Assembly: GCF_035917675.1 (NCBI RefSeq) | Contig: NZ_CP109104.1 | Coordinates: forward strand, 620,001 to 684,000 | Length of the DNA: 64,000 bases | From: Streptomyces sp. NBC_01775 | GTDB lineage: Bacteria > Actinomycetota > Actinomycetes > Streptomycetales > Streptomycetaceae | Reading direction: 5' to 3' | Shown here: positions 44,161 to 52,677 of the stretch, piece by piece | Layout of the letters: the number at the start of each line of letters is the position of its first letter | Position numbering within the stretch: position 1 is the first letter of the stretch | The notes under the pieces: model-generated | The model's input: the letters and a program-made list of their open reading frames with translations, nothing else | Database searches by the model: none | What the model was told of the DNA's origin: nothing | Translations under genes and position numbers: made by a program

Positions 44161-44248
44161 TTCGTTGCCTCCTGTGCAGGATGCCGGAGTCGAGGGGTGA
44201 AGGCGCCATTCCTCCGGCCGAAATGCCGCCTCCGACGCGCCCGGTCCG

Positions 44249-45088
44249 TCAAGCGCAGATGTTGGCAAGGGAGCCGATGCCCTCGATCTCGATGCGGACC
44301 TCGGTGCCGGACTGCAGGAAGCGTCCCTGCTTGTGTCCGACGCCGGCCGGCGTTCCGGTGGCGATCACGTCGCCAGGCTCCAGGGCCGTCTGCCGAGACA
44401 CATAGGAGACCAGCACTGGAACGGGATGGATGAGCTGCGAGGTGCGGGCGTCCTGACGGAGCTCGTCATCGACCCAGGTGCGCAGGTGCAGGTCGTCGGG
44501 ATCGGCGAACTCGTCGAGCGTGGCCAGGGCGGGCCCCATGGGCGTGAAGGTGTCGAAGCTCTTGGCCGCGGTGACATTGGCCGCCCGTCCGGGGATGCGG
44601 CCCTTCTGCACGTCACGGGCGCTGACGTCGTTGACGATCGTGAAGCCGGCGACGAACGCGTACGCCTCCGCCTCGGACACATCGGTCGCACGCCGGCCGA
44701 TGACGACCGCGAGCTCGCCTTCGTAGTCGACCTCGTCGGGGGCTGCCTCCGGGAAGCGGATCTGCCCGCCCGTGCCGATGACCGAGGACGGCGCCTTCAG
44801 GAAGACGACCGGCTCCTCGGCCACGCCGTTGTAGCCAACCTCGGTGCGGTGGCCGGCGTACGCGTAGCCCACCGCCCAGATCTTGGAAGGTCTGGGGACG
44901 GGGGCGATCAGCTGAGCCTGAGCCACGGGGACACGGTCGCGGACCGAGGCCGTGGCGATGGACGCGATGCAGAGGCCGGCCTGCAGGGCGGCGCCGAGGT
45001 CCGCCGCGTCGAGGTCGAGAAGGGCGACGGTTTCGCCGTCGTCCTCAAGTCTGCCGATTCCCTTGGCCGTGCTGACGAGCCTGGTCAC
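44249..45088 (-). CDS. FAH-family hydrolase (fumarylacetoacetate/acylpyruvate hydrolase-like)
   Basis: A 279-residue FAH fold. [17 protein letters not shown] replaces the usual GLNY entry, then [19 protein letters not shown] (metal Glu residues), [13 protein letters not shown] (metal Asp) and [18 protein letters not shown]. The GTG at 45088 overlaps the VOC stop by GTGA. The enzyme probably hydrolyses or isomerises a ring-cleavage product in this cluster. It differs clearly from the fumarylpyruvate hydrolase at 31603, so the two clusters likely treat different compounds. Confidence 0.87.
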   Translation of the reverse strand: MTRLVSTAKGIGRLEDDGETVALLDLDAADLGAALQAGLCIASIATASVRDRVPVAQAQLIAPVPRPSKIWAVGYAYAGHRTEVGYNGVAEEPVVFLKAPSSVIGTGGQIRFPEAAPDEVDYEGELAVVIGRRATDVSEAEAYAFVAGFTIVNDVSARDVQKGRIPGRAANVTAAKSFDTFTPMGPALATLDEFADPDDLHLRTWVDDELRQDARTSQLIHPVPVLVSYVSRQTALEPGDVIATGTPAGVGHKQGRFLQSGTEVRIEIEGIGSLANICA

Positions 45089-45729
45089 AGGGCCACCGCC
45101 TGGTTGTCGAGGCGCAGCAACTCGCTCTCGGGGTCACCGGCACGGTAGCGGGCGGTGAAGCGATCCGGGTCGAGCTCCCGGCCGGAAGGGTTCGCCGCGA
45201 AGACGGGACCGGACATGAAGGCCACCTCCTCCTCGGTGGTGGCGAAGTTGGCGCAGGAGAACTCGATGATGTTCCCGTCCGGGTCTCGGTAGTAGAAGCT
45301 GGTGGCCTGGCCGTGGTTGGCGGCACGGTGCGGGCGCGCGCCGATGGAGGCCATGTGTTCGTGCTGGGAGATAAGGTCGCCCAGGGTGCTGACGCCGAAC
45401 TGGAAGTGATGCAGGCCCGGCCCGGAGGCGTCGGTCCCGATCAGGCTGTCGATGCCGAACAGCGCGAGGACCTGGCTGTGCGGGGAGTCATGCACACGGA
45501 AGAAGCCCAGTCGGACGTCGACCGCTCGCTCGGGCATCCCCGCGGGACGCGGCGGGGCGTCGGGATCCGGGGTCCGCTCGTAGAACGGGCCGTGTCCCAG
45601 TACGTGCGCGTAGAAGGCGGCCATGTCGTCGTAGCGGCCGGTCTTGAGCACGAGCTCGGAGAGCTGCAGCGCGACGGCTTGCGTTCCGTCAGCCCCTGGT
45701 CCGGTCTCGGTCTGGGGGGTCGTCGTCAT
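45085..45729 (-). CDS. VOC family protein, extradiol-dioxygenase-like, first metal His missing
   Basis: A 214-residue protein. Module 1 reads LQLSELVLKTGRYDDMAAF; the position that normally gives the first metal His carries Glu or Lys here. Module 2 keeps His in PGLHHFQFGV and Glu in DGNIIEFSCANF, with FYYRDPDG before it as in ring-cleaving enzymes. AAGGAGG precedes the ATG at 45729. It overlaps the NTF2-like gene by 41 bp. A ring-cleavage or isomerase role fits the operon, but the metal site may be incomplete. Confidence 0.78.
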   Translation of the reverse strand: MTTTPQTETGPGADGTQAVALQLSELVLKTGRYDDMAAFYAHVLGHGPFYERTPDPDAPPRPAGMPERAVDVRLGFFRVHDSPHSQVLALFGIDSLIGTDASGPGLHHFQFGVSTLGDLISQHEHMASIGARPHRAANHGQATSFYYRDPDGNIIEFSCANFATTEEEVAFMSGPVFAANPSGRELDPDRFTARYRAGDPESELLRLDNQAVAL

Positions 45730-46177
45730 CGTGGGGGCCTCCTTGCCCGTCAACGGTGGGGTGCAACGGCCTTGAGGTACGGCGCGTGATGCGCCACTTG
45801 CCGCCCGCACGGCGGAACTGGTGGGTGGTGTTGAGGACGCGGTCGAGGACGTAGGCACCATCGGGCTGCCACACGTGCAGCAGGATCAGCGCCGGCAACT
45901 GGACGGACTTGCCGTGGGGCCCGCCGGCCTGGGCGGTGGTGACCTCATTGGCAAGTACGTGGACGGTCTGCCGCGCCGTGTCGGCCTCCCGCGCACGGAG
46001 GAAGTCGAGAATCTCGCTGCGACCACGGAAGACCCTGCCGTGTGCCTCGAATTCGGCATCGTCCGCGAACACGTCGGGCTCGGCAGTGGCCCGGCCCTCT
46101 TCGATGTCGTGGTGGCCTCCGACAACCAGAGCCAGGGAGCGGCTCCCGGCATCGTCTTGATCAGCAGGAGTCACCAT
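45689..46177 (-). CDS. NTF2/SnoaL-like protein
   Basis: A 162-residue alpha+beta cone protein. DVFADDAEFEAHGRVFRGRS is the family's entry helix-strand, followed by LILLHVWQPDGAYVLDRVL and GGKWRITRRT. Such proteins act as small-molecule isomerases, cyclases, epoxide hydrolases or as small subunits of ring-hydroxylating systems. AGGAAA precedes the ATG at 46177. It is the first gene of the minus-strand operon, and the C-terminus runs into the VOC gene. It may process the product of the divergent flavin monooxygenase. Confidence 0.78.
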   Translation of the reverse strand: MVTPADQDDAGSRSLALVVGGHHDIEEGRATAEPDVFADDAEFEAHGRVFRGRSEILDFLRAREADTARQTVHVLANEVTTAQAGGPHGKSVQLPALILLHVWQPDGAYVLDRVLNTTHQFRRAGGKWRITRRTSRPLHPTVDGQGGPHDDDDPPDRDRTRG

Positions 46178-46284
46178 GGCGTTTCCTGCCTCTTGAACCC
46201 AAGACGAGCGTAGCACCGCATATGACCCCTCAAAAGTCTTGTGTTTTTCCAGGTCTTCCGTGCAGCGGCATGCGCATGCGACTC

Positions 46285-46310
46285 TGACCCCGGTTCAAGA
46301 GTTCGGGTCA
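46285..46310. promoter_or_regulatory. Inverted repeat in the divergent promoter
   Basis: TGACCC (46285-46290) and GGGTCA (46305-46310) face each other with a 14-nt centre in the 171-bp gap between the NTF2-like gene and the flavin monooxygenase. It differs from the TetR palindrome at 48667, so a different regulator may bind. Confidence 0.4.
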
Positions 46311-46348
46311 TGAGCGGTCCGCCCCTTGCTCAGGAAGGCAGATCTTTG

Positions 46349-48049
46349 ATGTCTGACCAGCACGAGAGAGCCGGATCTCGGCGCGTCCTGGTCGTGGGAG
46401 CGGGGCCTGTGGGCCTGGCCCTCGCGACCGAGTTGGGGTGGCGTGGTGTACCGGTCACCGTGATCGATCAGGGCGACGGCCGCGTGCCCTTTCCAGCAGG
46501 CGAGGCGATCTTTTCGCGCACCATGGAACACCTTCGGCGCTGGGGTTGCGCGGAAGAGGCACGCACGGAGTCGGCACCGCCCCCGGACTACCCGCACCGT
46601 ACGGTGTTCGCCACCTCCGCAACGGGGAGCGTCCTCACCGAGTTCGACTACGGGGTCACCAACCGGTCTTCGGGCGTGTACACCTCGCTGACGCCGGAGG
46701 GTCCCGCCTTCTTGTCCAAGTTCTCCTTCGTGCCGTTGCTCGCACGCACGGCGAGTGAACTGCCAGGAGTCGAGATCAGGTACGGCACCCGCCTGGAGAC
46801 GATGGAGCAGGACTCCGAGGGTGTCCTGGCCGTGGTGCGCGACATGGCGAGCGGTGCCACCGAGAAGCTGGCCGGCACGTACCTGGTGGCCTGCGACGGA
46901 GGCCGCAGCGGCATCCGTCGGGAGCTCGGCATCGAGTTCGAGGGCATGTTCGCGCAGGGCTACAACTTCGCTGTGCACTTCCGTGCGCCCCAACTGCTCG
47001 GCCTGCTGCGGGAGCGGCTGGACGGCCCCGCGGTGCAGATCCACACCCTGTCGTCGGCGCGCAGGCCGTACATCACGGTGGTCAACGGTGTGGACGAGTG
47101 GCGCCTCTCGGTCTACCTGGACGAGGAGCCCGACCCCGATGACGCGGTCGCCTGGATACGCGAGGCCGTCGGTGCGCCGATCGACGTGGAGGTCCTCGCA
47201 GCGCAGCCCTGGAGCGGGCACTGCGTCGTGGCCCGCACCTACCGTGCGGGGCGGGTGTTCCTCGCGGGCGACGCGGCGCATCTGCTGTGGCCCAAGGGGG
47301 GCTTCGGCGCCAACACCGGGATCGGCGACGCCGTGGACCTCGGCTGGAAGCTCGCCGCGACCCTCCAAGGATGGGGAGGCCCGGCGCTGCTGGACAGCTA
47401 CGAACAGGAGCGGCGGCCGATCGCCGTCCGCAACGTCACGGAAGCCTCCAGCAACTGGAGGGCCGACGCGCGGCTCGTCCCCGATCCAGTGCTCGACCGC
47501 ATGGACGCGGAAGGCGAACAGGTCCGACGTGAGATGGGCCAGGAGATCCGCCGGTCCCGCGCCAAGGAGTTCCGCTGCACGGGCGTCCAGCTCGGCTACC
47601 GCTACAGCGGCTCCCCGATCTGCGTACCGGACGGCAGCCCGGAACCACCCGACGAGCCGGACGAGTACGTACCATCGACCTGGCCCGGCTGCCGCGCACC
47701 GCACGTCTGGCTGCCCGACGGCAGCTCGGTGCTCGACCACTTCAGGCGCGGGTTCACGCTCGTGGTCTCGGGTTCCGCGAACCCGACGCCTCTGGTGCAG
47801 GCCGCGCGCCGGTGTGGTGTGCCATTGACGGTGCTGCGCCTCGCCGACCCGGCCGCCGCGGAACTGTACGAGCGGCCACTGGTGCTCGTCCGCCCGGACG
47901 GTCACGTCGGTTGGCGGGGCCGGCAGGCTCCCGCGGACCCCGTCGCCGTGCTCGACATGTTGCGCGGGGCGGCGGTCCGGACTCCGGACGCGAAAGCGCC
48001 CGGAGCGGCGCGAGCGGTATCAACGGGAGTCGGGGCTCACCTCGTCTGA
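46349..48049 (+). CDS. Class A FAD-dependent aromatic monooxygenase
   Basis: A 566-residue flavoprotein. FAD loop VLVVGAGPVGLALATELGWRG, middle motif YLVACDGGRSGIRRELG and second FAD motif GRVFLAGDAAHLLWPKGGFG define a para-hydroxybenzoate/MhpA-type hydroxylase. PKGGFGANTGIGDAVDLGWK is typical of the phenol/polyketide hydroxylase branch. The C-terminal about 150 residues are the thioredoxin-like domain of that branch. AGGAAGG lies about eleven bases before the ATG at 46349; an ATG at 46310 is also in frame. It is divergent from the 41-46 kb operon and likely performs the first hydroxylation for it, using NAD(P)H and oxygen. Confidence 0.88.
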   Translation: MSDQHERAGSRRVLVVGAGPVGLALATELGWRGVPVTVIDQGDGRVPFPAGEAIFSRTMEHLRRWGCAEEARTESAPPPDYPHRTVFATSATGSVLTEFDYGVTNRSSGVYTSLTPEGPAFLSKFSFVPLLARTASELPGVEIRYGTRLETMEQDSEGVLAVVRDMASGATEKLAGTYLVACDGGRSGIRRELGIEFEGMFAQGYNFAVHFRAPQLLGLLRERLDGPAVQIHTLSSARRPYITVVNGVDEWRLSVYLDEEPDPDDAVAWIREAVGAPIDVEVLAAQPWSGHCVVARTYRAGRVFLAGDAAHLLWPKGGFGANTGIGDAVDLGWKLAATLQGWGGPALLDSYEQERRPIAVRNVTEASSNWRADARLVPDPVLDRMDAEGEQVRREMGQEIRRSRAKEFRCTGVQLGYRYSGSPICVPDGSPEPPDEPDEYVPSTWPGCRAPHVWLPDGSSVLDHFRRGFTLVVSGSANPTPLVQAARRCGVPLTVLRLADPAAAELYERPLVLVRPDGHVGWRGRQAPADPVAVLDMLRGAAVRTPDAKAPGAARAVSTGVGAHLV

Positions 48050-48059
48050 GGTGCCGCGC

Positions 48060-48644
48060 TCAGCGCTCCCGCCCCTTGGCCCCCGCACTCCTGGCCATGA
48101 CGGACTCCATCAGGAACCGGATCATCTCGTGGGCCGGTCTGTTCCGGTCGTTGGGCACGTTCGCCCCTTCGAACACGGCGAGCGCGACATCGCGGACGAG
48201 CGCGGCATCGACGGCTGGATCGCGATCGAGACCGCGCTCGGCCATGAGCTCGTCGACCAGTCCGACGATCCAGTTCAGGAAGGAGTCGTGGGCCTCGCGG
48301 ACTGCCTCCGAATGGGGAAGCCGGTCGTGCATGGCCTGGTGCAGCGGCCGGGAATAGCGCATGTCGGACAGCCCGCGCACGAGGCGGCTCAGTGGGTCGG
48401 CACCGGCCTGCTCCTCGTTGAGGATGCGGATCTCGCGACTGAGCAGGCGGTTCATGACGGCGGCGAAGATGTGGTCCTTGGAGTCGAAGTACCAATAGAC
48501 GTTGCCCCGGGCCACGCCGACGGCGGAACTGATGTCCGCCATCGTGGTCTTGGCGTAGCCCTTCTGGAGAAAGAGCTCGGTGGCCGCGGCTAGCAGATCA
48601 CCCGTGCGCTCCTCCCGGGGGATCTGTTGGCGGTTCCGCGGCAT
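48060..48644 (-). CDS. TetR family regulator
   Basis: A 194-residue repressor. TTMADISSAVGVARGNVYWYF is the helix-turn-helix, followed by FDSKDHIFAAVMNRLL. GGAGGAGT lies five bases before the ATG at 48644. It converges with the flavin monooxygenase (10 bp between stops) and has its own palindromic site upstream at 48667. It is the only regulator next to the 41-48 kb catabolic cluster and probably controls it, although its own promoter is the only place where I see its likely site. Confidence 0.88.
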   Translation of the reverse strand: MPRNRQQIPREERTGDLLAAATELFLQKGYAKTTMADISSAVGVARGNVYWYFDSKDHIFAAVMNRLLSREIRILNEEQAGADPLSRLVRGLSDMRYSRPLHQAMHDRLPHSEAVREAHDSFLNWIVGLVDELMAERGLDRDPAVDAALVRDVALAVFEGANVPNDRNRPAHEMIRFLMESVMARSAGAKGRER

Positions 48645-48666
48645 CCCGACTCCTCCCATGAGTTCA

Positions 48667-48687
48667 CTACATCTCACGTGAGTGTAG
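48667..48687. promoter_or_regulatory. TetR operator candidate
   Basis: CTACA (48667-48671) and TGTAG (48683-48687) flank the palindrome CTCACGTGAG (48673-48682), off-centre by one base. It lies 22 bp upstream of the TetR start, suited to autorepression. Confidence 0.68.
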
Positions 48688-48855
48688 ACACCCGGCAGGC
48701 CCCGCCCGGCTGAGGAGAAGGGAGTGCTGTGACCATCGGGTCCCGGCGAAGAGTCCCTGGAGATCGTTTGCCGAGGAAGAGGCGGCGCGTTCCGCGCGCA
48801 GAAGGCGGCGCGGGCTGGAAGGGGTCATCGCGCGGGCGAGCAGCTGAAGTGAGTC

Positions 48856-49030
48856 CTCAAGGGCTCACGCAGCTGGGATACGGCACCAGGACGATCTTTC
48901 CGGTGGTGTGGCCGGCCATACTCTCGCGATGGGCTGCGGCGGCGTCCCGCAGCGGGCAGCTGGACGCGATCAGGATGCGCAGTTGTCCTGCTGCCGCAAC
49001 TTCCGCGAGCCGCAGGCGGGCGGCCGATCC
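48856..49030 (-). pseudogene. Quinone oxidoreductase C-terminal fragment
   Basis: The minus strand ends LRILIASSCPLRDAAAAHRE and SMAGHTTGKIVLVPYPS before the TGA at 48856. This is the last helix and strand of a medium-chain reductase (HRESMAGHTTGKIVL is very typical). The preceding cofactor domain is absent. Confidence 0.7.
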
Positions 49031-49194
49031 CTGATCTCGGTGCCGAGGTCGGCGCCGGGCTCGCCGCCGAGGAGTTCGATCCCGGTCTGGGCCCTGCGCT
49101 GGAATGCCGCGACGGTGGCCTGCGGGAACGGTCGGTCACGAATTCCCAGGTGCGGTTCATGGTGGATCAGGGGAGCCAGCGCTTGCCGCTCGTC

Positions 49195-49385
49195 GATCTC
49201 GGGGTTGGCCAGGGCCCAGGTTGGCGATGACCAGGTCGGACGCGTAGGGATGGAGAGCCTCGCGGATCAGAGTGTTCGCGCGCACCACACCACCGGAGCT
49301 GATGTGGAAGTCGGCGGTGTCGATGTGGTTGACGCCCAGCTCTACGGCTCGGCGCAGTACGGCACGGCCGGTCCCGGGTCGGACC
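49195..49385 (-). pseudogene. Aldo/keto reductase N-terminal fragment
   Basis: VLRRAVELGVNHIDTADFHIS contains the catalytic Asp region of the family, followed by LIREALHPYASDLVIANLG, after which the sequence is unrelated. The barrel beyond strand 3 is lost. It abuts the quinone oxidoreductase fragment, and both were cut by the same rearrangements. Confidence 0.68.
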
Positions 49386-49405
49386 AGCCATGCCCGTGAG
49401 TTGAA

Positions 49406-50941
49406 TCAGTCCGACTTCTCGCCGCTCTCGGCCAGGATCCTGTTACGGACGCCAGCGAGGGCTCCCGCCATGGCACCCGCGGGCCTGCCGAAGGTCGAGG
49501 CGGAGAACCGGGCGGGGCCGGTCTTAGCGGTGAAGGAGTGCGCGTAGGCGAACTCCCGCAGTCCCTCTTCGCCCTGCTTGCGCCCGTAACCGCTGTCGCC
49601 GCGACCACCGAAAGGCACTGCGGGGTTCATGGAGAACACCAGTGCATCGTTGATGCTGGTCATTCCCACGCGGAGACGACGGGCGATGGCTTCGCCGCGA
49701 TCGCGGCTGAAGACTGCGCTGCCCAGCCCGTACCGGCCGGCGTTGATGTGAGCGACGGCCTCATCGGCGTCGGCGACCTTGATGACCGCCAGTGTCGGCC
49801 CGAACGTCTCCTCCGTCGCCGCGAGCGCGTCGGGGGCCACTCCGACCAGGATGGTGGGCGCGACATAGCGGTCACCCACCGCGTCGAGGCCGCCTACGGT
49901 GGCTGTCGCTCCGCGCTCCAGAGCGTCCTGGATGTGTTTCCAGATGATCGAGGTCTGGCTCGGCAGCGGAACCGGCCCGATCTCCGCATCCTCGTCGCTG
50001 CCGACGCGTACCTGCCCGGCCAGCTCGCTGATCTTCTGGACGAACTCGTCGTGCACCGACTCGACGACGTAGGCCACTTCGAGACTGATGCAACCGTGCC
50101 CGGTGTTCTGCATGGCGCCCCACACGATGTGAGCGGCGGCTTCGTCCAGGTCGGCGTCCTCGGCAATGATGACGCCGTCCTTGCCGCCGAGTTCCAGCAG
50201 AACGGGGGTCAAGGTCTGAGCGCATTGGGCGGCCACCGTCCTGCCCGTGGCGACGCTGCCCGTGAACGCGAGCTTGTCGAGGCCGGCCTCGATGAGCTCT
50301 TGCCCTGTGGCCCCGTATCCGTTCAGGTTCTGCAGGACGGCGGGGAGGTCCGGAACGGCACGCTGCCAGGTCCGGATGAGCCATTCAGCGACGCCGGGCG
50401 TGATCTGACTGGGCTTGAGGACGACGGCGTTCCCGGCCGCGAGCGCGTCGGCGAGGATGGCCGCGGGGGTGAGCAGGGGGAAGTTCCACGGGCCGATGAC
50501 GCCGACCACGCCGTAGGGCTGGTACTCGACCCACGCACGCTGGTTGGGCGTGGTGGGGCCGGCCGGGACCTCCCGGCGCTCCAGGACGCGCGCGGCGTTG
50601 TCAGCGGCGTACTGCAGGTGCTCGAGAGTCCCGAGCACTTCGACGCGGGCGTCGTCGAGGGGCTTGCCGTTCTCGGCGTGAATGAGAGCGGCGCCCTCCT
50701 CGCCACTCAGGGCTATCTGCCGCCGCCACGCGCGCAGCCGCTCCGCGCGGCCCTCGAAGCCGAGGTCCCACCAGGTCCCGGTCACCGAGCGTGCGGCGGC
50801 GACGGCCGCGGCCGTCTCTTCCTTGCCGGCCACGGGGTATCGCGCGAACTCGGCTCCGGTGGCCTGGCTGATGGTGACGATCTCGGTCGCGTCGTATGCG
50901 ATGGCGCCGTCACGCGTGATCGTCGGAGTGTTGTCGGTCAT
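49406..50941 (-). CDS. Aldehyde dehydrogenase family protein
   Basis: A 511-residue enzyme. The oxyanion/Asn motif is GVVGVIGPWNFPLLTPA, followed by VVLKPSQITP, LAFTGSVATGRTVAAQ, LLELGGKDGVIIAEDAD with the catalytic Glu and NTGHGCISLEVAYV with the nucleophile Cys (HGC where QxC is usual). The C-terminal part, SINDALVFSMNPAVPFGGRG, resembles coniferyl- and succinic-semialdehyde-type enzymes. GGGGAAGG precedes the ATG. It lies between AKR fragments and the SDR/MarR pair and has no operon partner. It probably oxidises aromatic or aliphatic aldehydes. Confidence 0.9.
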   Translation of the reverse strand: MTDNTPTITRDGAIAYDATEIVTISQATGAEFARYPVAGKEETAAAVAAARSVTGTWWDLGFEGRAERLRAWRRQIALSGEEGAALIHAENGKPLDDARVEVLGTLEHLQYAADNAARVLERREVPAGPTTPNQRAWVEYQPYGVVGVIGPWNFPLLTPAAILADALAAGNAVVLKPSQITPGVAEWLIRTWQRAVPDLPAVLQNLNGYGATGQELIEAGLDKLAFTGSVATGRTVAAQCAQTLTPVLLELGGKDGVIIAEDADLDEAAAHIVWGAMQNTGHGCISLEVAYVVESVHDEFVQKISELAGQVRVGSDEDAEIGPVPLPSQTSIIWKHIQDALERGATATVGGLDAVGDRYVAPTILVGVAPDALAATEETFGPTLAVIKVADADEAVAHINAGRYGLGSAVFSRDRGEAIARRLRVGMTSINDALVFSMNPAVPFGGRGDSGYGRKQGEEGLREFAYAHSFTAKTGPARFSASTFGRPAGAMAGALAGVRNRILAESGEKSD

Positions 50942-51228
50942 AAGCCTTCCCCTACTTTCTTACGCCCGCCCGCGTAAGCCGCACCCGTGGGTGAGGGCAG
51001 GTGGCGGACGTGGTCTTCGGCACGAGCGGCCGCTGGACTGCAGTCGGCGCGGACCGACATGAAGGACCGCGCGGACGAGATCATTGAGAAACGTGTGCCA
51101 TGCCAACCGTTTGGCAGTTGGGCACGGGTAGCCGCATATCCGGAAAGCGCCCTCGGCGGGCGGACGTATCGCAGCCGTCGGAAGGTGACCCACGGCAGGG
51201 TCGGGGCAGCGCCGAGGAGGCGCCCGCT

Positions 51229-52020
51229 CTACGCCTGCGGGCCGTGGTAGCGAGCCGCAGGCGTGGGCTGGTTCCCGCCGGTGACCAGAGCGGACTCCGC
51301 GGCCAGCAAGGCATCAAGGGCTGCGGCCTGGCCCTCCAGACCAGGCGTGCAGACGGTCTCCCCCAGACGCAAGCCGGCAAGGCTGGCCGCAGCGACGTCC
51401 TGCGGGGCCATCGCCCAGGGGATGTCACGGCCGGCGCCTTCGTTCCACTCCGTGGCCACGACGCCGGGCAGCAGCACTTGCGTACGGATGGGCGTGTCGG
51501 CGAGCTCACCTGCGAGGGTCCGGGTGAAGGCGACGGTGGCGGCCTTCGCCGCCGCGTAGAGAGTGCGTCGGGGTGCGCGGGGATCCTCGAGACCCCCACT
51601 GAAGGCCAGCAGCGAGGCCACAGTGATGATCGCGCCTTCTCCGGCGCCGAGCATTCCGGGAAGCGCGGCGCGGACCAGCTGAACTGGGGCTACGGCGTTG
51701 AGGGTGAGCAGGCGGTCGATGTCGGCGGGGTCGACATCGACGAGCGGGGCGTAGCCGCCGGCGCCGGCGTTGCTGACCAGCAGGCGCACGTCCCCTGCGG
51801 CCAGGCGATCGGCGACAGTGGTGATGCCCTCATGGGTGCCAAGATCAGCGGGCAGTACGTCCACAGCTGCACCCCGGGCGCGGAGCTCCTCTGCGGAGTC
51901 GCCGAGCCGGTCCGCGCGGCGCGCCACCAGGACGAGGTCATGGTCGTCCGCCAGGAGACGGGCGTATTCGGCGCCGACGCCAGAGGACGCGCCAGTGATG
52001 AGAGCGATCGGGCGAGTCAT
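51229..52020 (-). CDS. SDR family oxidoreductase paired with MarR
   Basis: A 263-residue SDR with TGASSGVGAEYARLL, LVSNAGAGG, active-site Ser in ITVASLLAF and the Tyr/Lys pair in TLYAAAKAATVAF. The C-terminus LVTGGNQPTPAARY is distinctive and recurs in the decayed copy at 38951. The ATG at 52020 is chosen because the alignment to SDRs starts there; an upstream TTG at 52038 would add six residues. It is divergent from the MarR gene with nested palindromes between them, so its expression is probably ligand-induced. Confidence 0.88.
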   Translation of the reverse strand: MTRPIALITGASSGVGAEYARLLADDHDLVLVARRADRLGDSAEELRARGAAVDVLPADLGTHEGITTVADRLAAGDVRLLVSNAGAGGYAPLVDVDPADIDRLLTLNAVAPVQLVRAALPGMLGAGEGAIITVASLLAFSGGLEDPRAPRRTLYAAAKAATVAFTRTLAGELADTPIRTQVLLPGVVATEWNEGAGRDIPWAMAPQDVAAASLAGLRLGETVCTPGLEGQAAALDALLAAESALVTGGNQPTPAARYHGPQA

Positions 52021-52034
52021 ACCTCGAGCGTGCC

Positions 52035-52065
52035 TCAAGCGTTAGCTTCATGTCAAACGCTTGAC
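52035..52065. promoter_or_regulatory. Nested MarR operators
   Basis: TCAAGCGTT (52035-52043) and AACGCTTGA (52056-52064) are perfect 9-bp inverted arms. Overlapping them, GTCAA-ACGC-TTGAC (52052-52065) is a second palindrome of the usual MarR spacing. A wider CTTCA...TGAAG pair brackets the latter. The region separates the SDR and marR starts. Confidence 0.75.
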
Positions 52066-52092
52066 TGTTATGAAGTGTCGTACCCTTGGCGG

Positions 52093-52548
52093 GTGCTACG
52101 TGATGACGAGGAGCCTGTCGGGCTCGGCGCGCTTGACCGGGTGACCTGGGCATTGCGCCGCGCGGAACTGGCGTTGCAGACACTCAAGGAACAGCGGCTG
52201 CGCCCACTGGGCATGGCCGCCGCGCACTACACACTCCTGATCTCGGTGCACAGCGAACCAGGGCTGGCCGGCGCCGAGCTGGCCCGCCGCCTCAATGTGA
52301 CCCCCCAGGCTGTCGCCTCACTGGTGGCACGCCTCGAGGGCCGCGGGCAGTTGGAGAGGCGCGCACACCCCCGTCACCGGCACGTGCAGGAACTGCACCT
52401 CACCGATGCCGGACGGGAGGCGCTGCGCGCGGCCGACCAGGTGATCGCCGACATCGAGCGCCACATCACCGAGGGCCTTGGACCGGACGAGAGCGCGCAG
52501 CTGCGGACGCTGCTCGACCGTGTGAGCAAGACGGTGCGCGACGCCTGA
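52093..52548 (+). CDS. MarR family transcriptional regulator
   Basis: A 151-residue regulator from the GTG at 52093. LAGAELARRLNVTPQAVASLVARLEGRGQL is the recognition region, and the wing includes RHRHVQELHLTDAGREAL. There is no strong ribosome site before the GTG. A longer in-frame extension upstream overlaps the SDR gene and is a shadow. It should repress the divergent SDR gene, with the operators at 52035-52065. Its C-terminal helices match the remnant at 39283. Confidence 0.87.
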   Translation: MLRDDEEPVGLGALDRVTWALRRAELALQTLKEQRLRPLGMAAAHYTLLISVHSEPGLAGAELARRLNVTPQAVASLVARLEGRGQLERRAHPRHRHVQELHLTDAGREALRAADQVIADIERHITEGLGPDESAQLRTLLDRVSKTVRDA

Positions 52549-52677
52549 GCCCGTCGGCCGGCCGTGATTGCGCGTCGGGGTGGCCTCGGCGGGGCGCGGC
52601 GCACGCTGACTCCTCCCTCTCGGTCTCGGCGCATCGTGCGTCGGCCGCCAGGGGGTTCCGCCCGCCTGCGGCACCGC

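Noticed and set aside
46261..46290. GCATGCGCATGC-like alternating run before the flavin monooxygenase
   Set aside because: Short, self-complementary by composition and not positioned like the nearby inverted repeat; no support as an operator.
46349..48049. Antisense frame of over 500 codons opposite the flavin monooxygenase
   Set aside because: A shadow frame; the plus strand carries three FAD motifs in the correct order.
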